DNA of 13,236 bases from Desulfobacteraceae bacterium (GCA_011042035.1 DQZA01000091.1:1-13236); one strand, 5' to 3'; shown: positions 5,705-13,216, numbered from the stretch's first letter. Notes: generated by a model not told the origin, from the letters alone. A program made the numbers and translations.

Positions 5705-7828
5705 ATGGTGGGCAAAATGATTGAGGGGGTATTTGGCTTGATGGATAAAGGAACAGGCGAAATTGCACAGATGAACAATGAAAAATTAGACAACCCCGAT
5801 CCAGTTAACGACGCAGACCAAGAACGAAAAACTGAAGTAAAGGCCACCGAAGAGCAAGGGGATCAGGGGGCGCCAAAGGAGGATGTGTCTCAGGAAGGCG
5901 ACAATTTCCTTGAACTATATGAGGAGAGCTTCCGCAGCATCCAGGAAGGCGAAGTTGTAAAGGGTGAAATCGTCCAGGTAGACAAGGAATTTGTGCTTGT
6001 AGACATAGGCTACAAATCAGAAGGACAGATCCCTATACACGAGTTTCAGGACGAAAACGGTAACATTACCGCAAAAGTTGGAGAGAAAGTCGATGTTCTC
6101 CTGGAACGAAAGGAAGACGACGAAGGCATAATAATCCTGTCCAAAGAAAAGGCAGCAAAGATAAAGGTATGGGATAAAATAAGGGAAATCTACGAGCGGG
6201 ATGGAACAATCAAGGGCACTATTGTTTCGCGGGTCAAGGGTGGCCTATCTGTTGACGTGGGGCTACCAGCTTTTTTACCCGGCTCTCAAGTTGGCCTTAG
6301 GCCTGTGAGAGACATGGATGGCTTGGTGGGGACTGAACACGAATTTAAGATAGTAAAATATAACAAGCGCAGGGGTAATATCGTACTTTCGAGGCGAGTC
6401 ATACTGGAGGCCGAAAGACTTGCTCTAAGGGAAAAGACTCTCGAGAAACTCGAAGACGAAGCTGTCTTAGAAGGCACTGTAAAGAACGTTACTGACTACG
6501 GCGTATTTGTGGATCTGGGCGGAATAGACGGACTCGTTCACATAACCGATCTTTCCTGGGGTAGAGTGGGCCATCCCTCTCAACTGTACCAAGTGGGTGA
6601 CAAGATAACAGTAAAGGTACTCAATTTTGACCGGGAAAAAGAGAGAGTTTCTCTAGGGGTGAAACAACTCACGTCCGATCCATGGCTCAATGCGGATGAA
6701 AAGTACCCTATTGGTACTAAAATAACCGGTCGCGTAGTAAGCCTCACTGATTATGGGGCATTTGTTGAGGTGGAACCTGGTGTGGAGGGTCTTATCCACA
6801 TCTCGGAGATGTCATGGACACGCAAGGTGAGGCATCCTTCCCAGCTTCTCAAGGTTGGCGATATGGTAGAGGCCATGGTCCTTAACATTGATGTGGGAAA
6901 GAAACGAATTTCACTGGGAATGAAGCAGGTTGAACCTAACCCGTGGGACGTAATTGCCGAGAAATACCCCGTGGGCACCACTATAGAAGGAAAAATAAAG
7001 AATATAACTGACTTTGGTATATTCATCGGGATTGACGAAGGGATTGATGGACTCGTGCATATCTCTGATATATCTTGGACAAAGAGAATCAAGCACCCTT
7101 CGGAGGTTTACAAGAAGGGCCAAGAGGTCCAGGCCATTGTTCTCAAAATAGATAAAGATAATGAGAGATTCTCCCTTGGCATAAAACAGCTCACCCCGGA
7201 TCCGTGGAGGGAAATACCCAACAAGTACAAACCGGGCACAAGGGTTACCGGCACCGTAACTAATGTCACGGACTTCGGGATTTTCGTAGAACTTGAAGAA
7301 GGCATTGAAGGGCTCATTCATGTCTCAGAGGTGCCAAAAGATAAGCGTGGCAGCGCGCTGAGCAAGTTTCAAGTAGACGACGTTATTCAGGCCAAGGTTA
7401 TTAGCGTGTCCCCTGAAGACAAGAAAATTGCCCTTTCTCTTAAGAAGCTGGAAGCCCCGGCCAGTAAAGAAAGTTACAAAAGCTATCTTGGAAGCCGAAG
7501 AGAGGCCACCTCCAACCTTGGCGAACTGCTGCGAGAAGAAATGCTGAATTTGCAAAGACAAATGCAGCCCCAAGAGTCCGAAGAAACAGTGGAAGAAGAA
7601 ACCCCATACGTCCAAGAAGAATTAGCGGAAGCGAAGGCAGTAGAGGCTGAAGAACCCACCGATCAAGAAGAGCCTTCCGAATCACCGGGTGAGCATACTG
7701 CTTACACCGAAGAAGAGGCTATTACAAGGAATTCCACGGGGCAAGAACCAGAGGCAGAAGACACTACCTCAGAGGAAGAAAAATCAGAACAAACCGAGGA
7801 AAATGCGCTAAAAGAGCCCTCTGAATAA
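5705..7828 (+). CDS. rpsA: 30S ribosomal protein S1
   Basis: S1 binds mRNA leaders and delivers them to the 30S subunit. Seen here: 707 residues with six S1 (OB-fold) repeats at about 81-149, 166-232, 253-321, 338-408, 425-495 and 512-581. Repeats 3-6 carry the signature VTDYGVFVDL...GLVHI(T/S)(D/E). E. coli S1 has 557 residues; the excess here is an acidic N-terminal stretch (24-66) and a long Glu-rich, low-complexity tail (about 585-707). The start is uncertain: ATG 5705 has no ribosome site. ATG 5717, ATG 5741 (after GAGGGGG, 12 bases away) and ATG 5774 are alternatives that would shorten only the unconserved leader. A poor ribosome site is known for rpsA, where S1 represses its own translation. 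It follows cmk by 67 bases and precedes sppA by 9. Confidence 0.96.
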   Translation: MVGKMIEGVFGLMDKGTGEIAQMNNEKLDNPDPVNDADQERKTEVKATEEQGDQGAPKEDVSQEGDNFLELYEESFRSIQEGEVVKGEIVQVDKEFVLVDIGYKSEGQIPIHEFQDENGNITAKVGEKVDVLLERKEDDEGIIILSKEKAAKIKVWDKIREIYERDGTIKGTIVSRVKGGLSVDVGLPAFLPGSQVGLRPVRDMDGLVGTEHEFKIVKYNKRRGNIVLSRRVILEAERLALREKTLEKLEDEAVLEGTVKNVTDYGVFVDLGGIDGLVHITDLSWGRVGHPSQLYQVGDKITVKVLNFDREKERVSLGVKQLTSDPWLNADEKYPIGTKITGRVVSLTDYGAFVEVEPGVEGLIHISEMSWTRKVRHPSQLLKVGDMVEAMVLNIDVGKKRISLGMKQVEPNPWDVIAEKYPVGTTIEGKIKNITDFGIFIGIDEGIDGLVHISDISWTKRIKHPSEVYKKGQEVQAIVLKIDKDNERFSLGIKQLTPDPWREIPNKYKPGTRVTGTVTNVTDFGIFVELEEGIEGLIHVSEVPKDKRGSALSKFQVDDVIQAKVISVSPEDKKIALSLKKLEAPASKESYKSYLGSRREATSNLGELLREEMLNLQRQMQPQESEETVEEETPYVQEELAEAKAVEAEEPTDQEEPSESPGEHTAYTEEEAITRNSTGQEPEAEDTTSEEEKSEQTEENALKEPSE

Positions 7829-7837
7829 GACGATAAC

Positions 7838-8755
7838 ATGTCGCAGAAAAAACGGACCTTCTTGACTGTTGTTCTAATCGTGTTGATAGTGGGGCTTGTT
7901 CTTGGCCTTGCCTCCATACTCATCATCAAACAGATCGGAAGTTCTTCCAAGATTGCCTTCGGGGATAAGATAGGTGTTATCCCCATTGAAGGACCTATCG
8001 CCAGCTCTCGCAGCATTGTGAATCAATTGGTGAAATTTAAGAAAGATAAAGGGATTAAGGCAATAATCCTGAGAATTGATTCCCCAGGCGGAGGCGTTGG
8101 CCCAAGTCAAGAAATATACAGGGAAGTAATGAGGACCAGGTCCCAGAAGAAGGTGATTGCTTCCATGGGCGCAGTGGCTGCATCTGGGGGTTACTACATT
8201 GCCTCAGCAGCCGATAAGATTGTTGCCAATCCTGGCACCCTTACCGGCAGCATCGGAGTAATAATGGAATTCTTTCAAATCCAGGAACTCCTCAAGAAAC
8301 TCGGTGTAGGGATGGAAATAATAAAAAGCGGGGAATTCAAAGACATTGGATCTCCCCATCGCAAGCTTACTGAAAAAGAAAAGAAGCTCTTACAGAACCT
8401 TATCTCTGATATCCAAACCCAGTTTGTTAATGCTGTTGCAAAGGGCAGAAATTTGCCCATAGAAAAAATTAGAAAGATTGCAGACGGAAGAATACTGTCT
8501 GGCGAACAGGCAAAGGACCTGGGTTTGGTGGATCAACTGGGCAACTTCCAGGATGCCATAGAGCTAGCGAAAAAGATGGCGGGTATCAAGGGTGAAGCAA
8601 CTCTAATATACCCAAGCAGAAGAAAAGCAGGGTTATGGGATATGTTATTTAACAGTGCTGCCAGGTCCATTTTGAGGGCTATTAAGGCATCAAATCCAGA
8701 GGTGCAGTATTACTGGCCCGGGCCTCTGCCTCCTGGTCCTATAGGAAAATACTAA
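7838..8755 (+). CDS. sppA: Signal peptide peptidase SppA (S49 family)
   Basis: Membrane-bound serine protease with a Ser/Lys dyad that degrades leftover signal peptides. Seen here: 305 residues, the short single-domain form (Bacillus type) rather than the 618-residue E. coli tandem form. There is one N-terminal membrane segment (about 8-31). GVIPIEGPI (46-54) starts the domain. LRIDSPGGGVGPS (78-90) follows. The nucleophile is Ser116 in GAVAASGGYYIA and the general base is Lys168 in SGEFKDIGSPHR. The start is ATG 7838, 9 bases after the rpsA stop, with no clear ribosome site, so it is probably translated by coupling. The 3' end overlaps the convergent YciO-type gene by 17 bases. Confidence 0.95.
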   Translation: MSQKKRTFLTVVLIVLIVGLVLGLASILIIKQIGSSSKIAFGDKIGVIPIEGPIASSRSIVNQLVKFKKDKGIKAIILRIDSPGGGVGPSQEIYREVMRTRSQKKVIASMGAVAASGGYYIASAADKIVANPGTLTGSIGVIMEFFQIQELLKKLGVGMEIIKSGEFKDIGSPHRKLTEKEKKLLQNLISDIQTQFVNAVAKGRNLPIEKIRKIADGRILSGEQAKDLGLVDQLGNFQDAIELAKKMAGIKGEATLIYPSRRKAGLWDMLFNSAARSILRAIKASNPEVQYYWPGPLPPGPIGKY

Positions 8756-9347
8756 CATCCCCTTTCCCCACGCGAATTACTTCTGGTTTATCACCGATCA
8801 AGGAAATCACGCTGGAGGGTTCTGGATACAGAGGCCCCCCATCCACCACAAGATCTATATATGGAGCGTATATCTCTTTTATGACTTCGGGATCATTTTG
8901 CTTAGCACTGGTGCTAATGATGGGTCTACCAAAGCTCCTCACTATGGAAAGACAGATTTCGTTGTCCGGTACCCTAATTCCTACTGTTTTTCGATTGGTC
9001 AGCATGATCTTTGGCACGAGTCTGGTACCCTCAAGTACAAATGTATAAGGCCCAGGCAACAGGCGCTTCATTGTCTTGTATGCAAAATTATTTACCTTGG
9101 CATAGCGGCTTATCTCTTTAAGGCTGTCACATATGAAAGAAAATGGCTTCTTTAGTGGCCGATTTTTCAGCCGATATATCAATTGTATACCTTTTTTATT
9201 GTAAAGATCACACCCGATACCGTAAAAAGTGTCAGTGGGATAAGCAATCAGTCCTCCCTTCTCCAACACCTCACACACTCGCCTAATAAGGCGTTGCTGA
9301 GGGTTATCAGGGTTAATGCAGAGAAGGGGGGAATAGCGCTTTTTCAT
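8739..9347 (-). CDS. YrdC-domain protein of the YciO subfamily (Sua5/YciO/YrdC)
   Basis: YrdC-domain proteins include TsaC/Sua5, which make threonylcarbamoyl-AMP for tRNA t6A37, and the YciO branch, whose cell role is less clear. Seen here: 202 residues; GGLIAYPTDTFYGIGCDL (31-48); LKNRPLKKPFSFICD (60-74) in place of the KxR...KP loop; GPYTFVLEGT (99-108); TVGIRVPDN (121-129); STSAKQNDP (145-153); and EPSSVISL (176-183). The N-terminal INPDNPQQRLI and the C-terminal VGKGDVSIFL resemble E. coli YciO much more than TsaC, and databases may still label it threonylcarbamoyl-AMP synthase. The start is ATG 9347, with only a weak GGGG ribosome site. It lies back to back with the prepilin peptidase gene (24 bases between start codons) and end to end with sppA (17-base overlap). 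Confidence 0.88.
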   Translation of the reverse strand: MKKRYSPLLCINPDNPQQRLIRRVCEVLEKGGLIAYPTDTFYGIGCDLYNKKGIQLIYRLKNRPLKKPFSFICDSLKEISRYAKVNNFAYKTMKRLLPGPYTFVLEGTRLVPKIMLTNRKTVGIRVPDNEICLSIVRSFGRPIISTSAKQNDPEVIKEIYAPYIDLVVDGGPLYPEPSSVISLIGDKPEVIRVGKGDVSIFL

Positions 9348-9371
9348 AAATAGCCCCGAAAGGAATAACTA

Positions 9372-10148
9372 ATGGCCTCTCATACGATTTTTTCAATATT
9401 TTCGTTTCTCTTAGGTCTCGTCTTAGGCAGTTTTGCCAATGTTTGCATCTACAGACTACCCCTGGGCAAATCCATTGTCTCTCCGCCTTCCAGCTGTCCC
9501 CATTGCGGTTCGCAAATACGATTTTATGACAATATTCCAGTTCTCAGTTACATATTCTTAAAGGGGAAATGCAGGCAGTGCAAGGCTCCCATATCGCTGC
9601 AGTACCCAATTGTGGAGCTTATAGTGGGAATCCTGAGCCTTGCCCTGTTTACCAGATATGGTGTTAGTTATCAATATATCTTGTACCTGATCTTTACAGG
9701 ATCCTTAGTGATTATAACCTTTATAGATCTTCACCACAAGGTAATACCCGATATTATCTCACTGCCCGGAATTATTATCGGGTTTCTAGCTTCATTCCTA
9801 TTACCATATCCCACATGGTTGGATTCTGCCATAGGAATCGTGGCTGGCGGAGGAGCTTTGCTGCTCATAGCAGTGATCTTTGAGAAGGTCACAGGTAAGG
9901 AAGGAATGGGAGGTGGGGATATTAAGCTGCTTGCCATGATAGGTGCCTGGATGGGTTGGAAGGCGCTCCCCTTTGTGGTTCTTATCTCATCAATATTGGG
10001 CATTATTATAGGGGGAGGAGCATTGGTGGCGAGCGGTAAAGGCATGCGAGTAAAGATCCCTTTTGGCCCATTCCTGGCAATGGGGAGCCTTATATATTTT
10101 TTCTTCGGAAGCTCAATAGTCGGTTGGTACGCAAGCCTCTTTGTATGA
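9372..10148 (+). CDS. pilD: Type IV prepilin peptidase / N-methyltransferase (A24 family)
   Basis: Inner-membrane aspartic protease that cuts the leader from type IV pilins and pseudopilins and N-methylates the new N-terminus. Seen here: 258 residues, normal length; hydrophobic start FSFLLGLVLGSFANVCIYRLP (10-30); the cytoplasmic zinc-type domain with CPHC (Cys42, Cys45) and CRQC (Cys67, Cys70); catalytic aspartates in FIDLHHKVIPD (Asp119) and GMGGGDIKLL (Asp183); and several further membrane segments, including FGPFLAMGSL near the end. The four-cysteine domain marks the bifunctional type. The start is ATG 9372, with AGGA seven bases upstream. No pilin or secretion genes lie in the window. 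The stop codon overlaps an ATG (TATGA) that begins the broken reading frame downstream. Confidence 0.96.
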   Translation: MASHTIFSIFSFLLGLVLGSFANVCIYRLPLGKSIVSPPSSCPHCGSQIRFYDNIPVLSYIFLKGKCRQCKAPISLQYPIVELIVGILSLALFTRYGVSYQYILYLIFTGSLVIITFIDLHHKVIPDIISLPGIIIGFLASFLLPYPTWLDSAIGIVAGGGALLLIAVIFEKVTGKEGMGGGDIKLLAMIGAWMGWKALPFVVLISSILGIIIGGGALVASGKGMRVKIPFGPFLAMGSLIYFFFGSSIVGWYASLFV

Positions 10149-10258
10149 ACAGGGGATAGATAGTAAAACCCTTTTACAGCCTCAGAGCAGGAATTCTGAT
10201 CAACTTGATCTTCCTTATACTAGCTGCCATGCTCCTCATCAATCTAGTTACGATCAAG
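10145..10258 (+). pseudogene. Remnant of a membrane sensor gene (histidine-kinase-like N-terminus), truncated
   Basis: ATG 10145 overlaps the pilD stop (ATGA), the normal form of a coupled next gene. It reads four codons (MNRG), then meets TAG at 10157. The same frame goes on with IVKPFYSLRAGILINLIFL and AAMLLINLVTIKL, up to about 10258. This resembles the N-terminal membrane helix of NtrB/PilS-like sensor kinases, which in some related genomes follow pilD; that comparison is from memory. From 10259 on the frame runs antisense to korC and soon stops (TAA 10292). I read it as the leftover of a sensor gene cut off where the kor operon begins, with an added nonsense codon. No usable start lies between the TAG and the helix except TTG 10205, so a short functional membrane peptide is less likely. 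Confidence 0.45.
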
Positions 10259-10260
10259 TT
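10198..10260. repeat. Short inverted repeats at the pilD/kor junction
   Basis: GATCAACTTGATC (10198-10210) is an inverted repeat with a one-base centre. Its part AACTTGATC (10202-10210) is repeated inverted as GATCAAGTT at 10252-10260, 41 bases further on. The second copy overlaps the korC stop codon. It could be part of a terminator-like structure for the kor operon or a trace of rearrangement. There is no T run. Confidence 0.4.
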
Positions 10261-10882
10261 AGAGTTCCTCCTCTACCTCTTCAGGCTTTGGTAAGTCTAG
10301 ATCCCCCAGTTTCTTCACTGCACTAATTCCCGCCCTGAACGCCTTGCGATTCATCTCTACAGTACCCTTGGGCACCTTGGCCAAAAGGATTTTTTCCACT
10401 CCTTTGGGGGAAACGGCCTTTGTCAAACATGTCAGGGCGCCCAAGGCCACCATGTTGGCCACAAGCTCTTTTCCCACCTCTTTCCTGGCAATCTCGGTAA
10501 AGGGAATCCCTATTGATCTGCTTGTGGGCACCTGGTCCACCAAGCTCGAATCAACAACAAGGATGCCTTCTGATTTAAGATCAGAAAAATATGTGTCGCA
10601 GGCAGCCTGGTTCATTGCCAAAAGCAAATCAGGCTTTGTGGCCTTGGGATAATCAATGGGCTCTTCGCTTATCACAATCTCTGCCTTGCTTGCGCCACCC
10701 CTTGCCTCCGGCCCGTAGCTCTGGCTCTGGCATACGAACTTTCGAGTGTGTTCACTGACAGCCTCTGCAAAGATCCTTGCAGCAGTAATGATTCCCTGAC
10801 CGCCAGAGCCTCCCAGCCTTATCTCGTAACGGCTGAGCCCTTTCTGCTCTTTTCTCCGTTTTTTACCTTTTCGCCCCTTCAC
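10259..10882 (-). CDS. korC: 2-oxoacid:ferredoxin oxidoreductase, gamma subunit (KorC type)
   Basis: Gamma subunit of the enzyme that oxidatively decarboxylates a 2-oxoacid (probably 2-oxoglutarate) to acyl-CoA with reduction of ferredoxin, or the reverse carboxylation. Seen here: 207 residues; YEIRLGGSGGQGIITAARIFAEA (19-41); the conserved SYGPEARGG (55-63); KPDLLLAMNQAA (83-94); NMVALGAL (143-150); and a Glu-rich end. The start is GTG 10882, overlapping the end of korB by 20 bases. No other start codon lies before the conserved domain, so the strongly basic N-terminus (MKGRKGKKRRKEQK) seems real. It is last of the four-gene kor operon, and its stop lies at the junction with the sensor-gene remnant. 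Confidence 0.93.
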   Translation of the reverse strand: MKGRKGKKRRKEQKGLSRYEIRLGGSGGQGIITAARIFAEAVSEHTRKFVCQSQSYGPEARGGASKAEIVISEEPIDYPKATKPDLLLAMNQAACDTYFSDLKSEGILVVDSSLVDQVPTSRSIGIPFTEIARKEVGKELVANMVALGALTCLTKAVSPKGVEKILLAKVPKGTVEMNRKAFRAGISAVKKLGDLDLPKPEEVEEEL

Positions 10883-11690
10883 GGATCTTCTCGTACTCCT
10901 CTGTATATACTGGTTTATCCACGTCCGCCAGAATACCTATGGTAAATTTCCCCTCCAGTTCCCCCGGCTCCATCGTCTTGGCCTTTTCAATACGAACCGC
11001 GTGATCCTTTAGCCTCTTCATCATTGTGACAGGGTCACCCATCTGATTTCTTCTGCCGAATTGAACATGGCAGTTAGACATTACTTCCACTACACTGAAT
11101 CCCTTTTTCAATATTGCCTTCTCCAGCATGCCGTCCAGCATCTGGGCATGGTAAACACTGCCTCTGGCCACGAACGAGGCTCCGGCTGTAACAGCCAGTT
11201 CCGAGATTGAAAAGGCATGCTCAATGTGGCCATACATTGCGGTAGTTGCCTTGCAGCCATAGGGAGTGGTGGGAGAGTGTTGACCTCCTGTCATTCCATA
11301 TATTTGGTTGTTCACAATGATGGCCGTAAGATCAATGTTACGCCGCGCCGCGTGAATAAAGTGGTTCCCACCAATTGCGGTAGCATCACCATCTCCCATT
11401 ACAACCATGACATGAAGATGAGGTCTTACAAGCTTTATTCCAGTAGCAAAGGTCAGCGCCCTGCCGTGGGTGGTATGAAGGGTGTTAAAATCCACGTAGA
11501 CCGGCATCCTTCCTGAACACCCGATTCCCGAGACCATAACCACATCATCTTTTTTCAACCCCAGTTTATCTATTGCACGGATCAGGGCGCCCAGCACTAT
11601 GCCATTGCCACATCCGGGGCACCATACGTGGGGAAATTTCTTGTCATGCCGCAGATACTTATGGATTAACTTCGTACCTTTATGATCCAT
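10863..11690 (-). CDS. korB: 2-oxoacid:ferredoxin oxidoreductase, beta subunit (KorB type, TPP-binding)
   Basis: Catalytic subunit holding thiamine diphosphate and one [4Fe-4S] cluster. Seen here: 275 residues; WCPGCGNG with Cys24 and Cys27; GIGCSGR with Cys58; SNCHVQFGRRN with Cys207 (these four cysteines are the expected cluster ligands); HTTHGRALTFATGIKL (72-87); and the TPP motif GDGDATAIGGNH (99-110), continued by NNQIYGMTGGQHSPTTP (127-143). The HTTHGRA and YGMTGGQ parts are standard for this family. The start is ATG 11690 with AGGA about four bases upstream. It lies 30 bases after korA and overlaps korC by 20 bases. Substrate preference among 2-oxoglutarate and other 2-oxoacids cannot be read with certainty; the D-A-B-C layout favours the KGOR type. 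Confidence 0.95.
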   Translation of the reverse strand: MDHKGTKLIHKYLRHDKKFPHVWCPGCGNGIVLGALIRAIDKLGLKKDDVVMVSGIGCSGRMPVYVDFNTLHTTHGRALTFATGIKLVRPHLHVMVVMGDGDATAIGGNHFIHAARRNIDLTAIIVNNQIYGMTGGQHSPTTPYGCKATTAMYGHIEHAFSISELAVTAGASFVARGSVYHAQMLDGMLEKAILKKGFSVVEVMSNCHVQFGRRNQMGDPVTMMKRLKDHAVRIEKAKTMEPGELEGKFTIGILADVDKPVYTEEYEKIREGAKR

Positions 11691-11720
11691 TTCGTCCTCA
11701 CAATCTAATAGCTAGTACCG

Positions 11721-12863
11721 TTATATCTTTAACAGCTCATACATGATTTGTTCTGGAGTAATAAGTCCGCCATCCAGCCGATTGAGTTTGCGCACCTGGC
11801 ATTTTCCCTGGTTTACCCTGCTTACCTCCCTACTGATCTGTCCCATGTTCAACTCAGGCACCAGCACCGCCCGGCACTGCCTCAGTACTTCTTCCACCTT
11901 CATTCGCGGGAATGGAAACAAGGTAACAAGTTGCAAGAGCCCCGCCTTAACGCCCCTGTCTCTCGCATCGAGCACGGCCCTTTTGGCGGATCTGGCCACA
12001 GAACCGTACGCAATAACAGCAACCTTGGCATCATCTATCATAAAATCCTTCGTCATCTGGATCTCATTAAAGCCTTGAGTAATCTTCCGAAACAGCCTCT
12101 TCATAAAGGCCTCTATTTCGTCGGGCCGTTGTGTTGGGAAACCCCGGACATCATGCACCAGCCCTGTAACGTGGTAGCGGTATCCATCGCCAAAAGCTGC
12201 CATGGGTGGCACACCCCTGCTGTTATCCTCGAACGGAATGTACCACTCGGGGGGCATGCTCGGGGCTATCCGATCTATGATATGAATCTCCTCCCTCGGA
12301 GGCAGTTCCACCGTTTCTCTTGTGTGGGCCACCACCTCATCAGACAGTAGCACTACCGGGGTTCGATACTTTTCCGCAAAATTAAACGCCTTTATGGTGA
12401 GTTCAAAGCTGTCTTGAACCGTGGAAGTGGCAAGTACGACTATTGGATGATCACCATGGGTTCCCCACCTGGCCTGCATAACATCGCCTTGGGCGGGGTT
12501 TGTGGGAAGCCCGGTGCTGGGGCCTCCGCGCATCACATTTACAATAACGCACGGCACCTCCGCAATACACGCAAACCCAAGGTTTTCCTGCATAAGGGAA
12601 AATCCCGGCCCGCTGGTGGCTGTCATGCTCTTTGCCCCAGCAAGGGAGGCGCCGATTATTGCACCCATACTCGCTATCTCGTCTTCCATCTGTATGAACG
12701 TGCCACCTACCTGTGGGAGCCGTTCGGAAAGAATTTCACTAATCTCAGAGGCAGGAGTAATGGGGTAGCCGGCAAAAAACGTGCATCCAGCAGTCAGTGC
12801 GCCTTCCACCACTGCCTCGTTACCCTGTAGAAAATACCTGTTCGCTGATTTTTTCTTACTCAT
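11721..12863 (-). CDS. korA: 2-oxoacid:ferredoxin oxidoreductase, alpha subunit (KorA type)
   Basis: Alpha subunit forming the substrate-binding pyrimidine domain and transketolase C-terminal domain. Seen here: 380 residues, the KGOR alpha length. The Pyr domain comes first, with FAGYPITPASEISE (30-43), MEDEIASMGAIIGAS (59-73), TATSGPGFSLM (81-91) and MRGGPSTGLPT (111-121). The C-terminal domain has VIAYGSVARSAKRAV (283-297), LFPFPR (315-320) and VPELNMGQ (335-342). The first residues of the gamma domain are absent, as expected for a four-subunit enzyme. The start is ATG 12863, overlapping korD by 8 bases, with no strong ribosome site, so translation is probably coupled to korD. The stop at 11721 is 30 bases before the start of korB. 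Confidence 0.95.
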   Translation of the reverse strand: MSKKKSANRYFLQGNEAVVEGALTAGCTFFAGYPITPASEISEILSERLPQVGGTFIQMEDEIASMGAIIGASLAGAKSMTATSGPGFSLMQENLGFACIAEVPCVIVNVMRGGPSTGLPTNPAQGDVMQARWGTHGDHPIVVLATSTVQDSFELTIKAFNFAEKYRTPVVLLSDEVVAHTRETVELPPREEIHIIDRIAPSMPPEWYIPFEDNSRGVPPMAAFGDGYRYHVTGLVHDVRGFPTQRPDEIEAFMKRLFRKITQGFNEIQMTKDFMIDDAKVAVIAYGSVARSAKRAVLDARDRGVKAGLLQLVTLFPFPRMKVEEVLRQCRAVLVPELNMGQISREVSRVNQGKCQVRKLNRLDGGLITPEQIMYELLKI

Positions 12864-13137
12864 GTTCGCCAGCCCCCGCTTCAGTCCCTCTCTCTAATAC
12901 TGTGATGGCAAAATCAGGGCAATGAATTTCACAAAACCTGCAGCCTATACAGTCATCGGGTCTTTCGATCACAGGTTCCCCCGCCTCGTTCTTACCAATG
13001 ACATTCTTAGGACAAAATGCAATACAAATCCCGCAAGATTTACACCATGCCCTGAATATGAGCTGGTCATAGAACTTCTTTTTCTTATTTCCGCTCTTCT
13101 TTTTGGAACTCTCTTGTTTGCCGTCTTTCTCTGACAT
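12856..13137 (-). CDS. korD: 2[4Fe-4S] ferredoxin-type delta subunit of 2-oxoacid oxidoreductase (KorD)
   Basis: Ferredoxin-like subunit that takes electrons from the TPP-bearing subunit. Seen here: 93 residues with two complete cluster motifs, CKSCGICIAFCPKN (Cys32, 35, 38, 42) and CIGCRFCEIHCPD (Cys63, 66, 69, 73). These are the only cysteines. The first 21 residues are very rich in Lys and Ser and lie outside the fold. The start is ATG 13137 with AGGGA five bases upstream. It is first in the kor operon, and korA begins inside its last codons. The promoter should lie in the last 100 bases of the window or beyond; I could not identify it. Confidence 0.95.
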   Translation of the reverse strand: MSEKDGKQESSKKKSGNKKKKFYDQLIFRAWCKSCGICIAFCPKNVIGKNEAGEPVIERPDDCIGCRFCEIHCPDFAITVLERGTEAGAGEHE

Positions 13138-13185
13138 TTCATTCCCTTGCGCCGTCAGTATCTTTGCTTTGCTCCCTGTCCAGTC

Positions 13186-13216
13186 TTTGACATTTGGATT
13201 TTGTCATTTGACATTT
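13186..13216 (-). repeat. Direct and inverted repeats upstream of the kor operon
   Basis: TTTGACATTT occurs at 13186-13195 and again at 13207-13216, 21 bases apart. TGTCATTTGACA (13202-13213) is an inverted repeat with a two-base centre. In the korD direction the unit reads AAATGTCAAA. It lies about 50-80 bases before the korD start. It could be an operator with two sites or the edge of a longer dispersed repeat that continues outside the window. Confidence 0.5.

Noticed and set aside
5705..7828. Polynucleotide phosphorylase, Tex or other S1-domain protein
   Set aside because: Six tandem S1 repeats without a nuclease or helix-hairpin-helix domain, placed directly after cmk, indicate ribosomal protein S1.
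10157..10159. TAG read as pyrrolysine in the frame after pilD
   Set aside because: Some anaerobes use pyrrolysine, but nothing here shows pyl genes, and the frame is truncated soon after, so a nonsense mutation in a dead gene is simpler.
10141..10326. 61-codon plus-strand frame after pilD
   Set aside because: Its product is polar and featureless, while another frame of the same bases encodes a clean hydrophobic helix; it also runs antisense into korC.
11748..12350. 200-codon open frame on the plus strand
   Set aside because: It is a mirror of korA on the other strand; korA carries all expected family motifs in this stretch.
12414..12830. 138-codon open frame on the plus strand
   Set aside because: It is antisense to the pyrimidine-binding domain of korA and has no recognisable domain.
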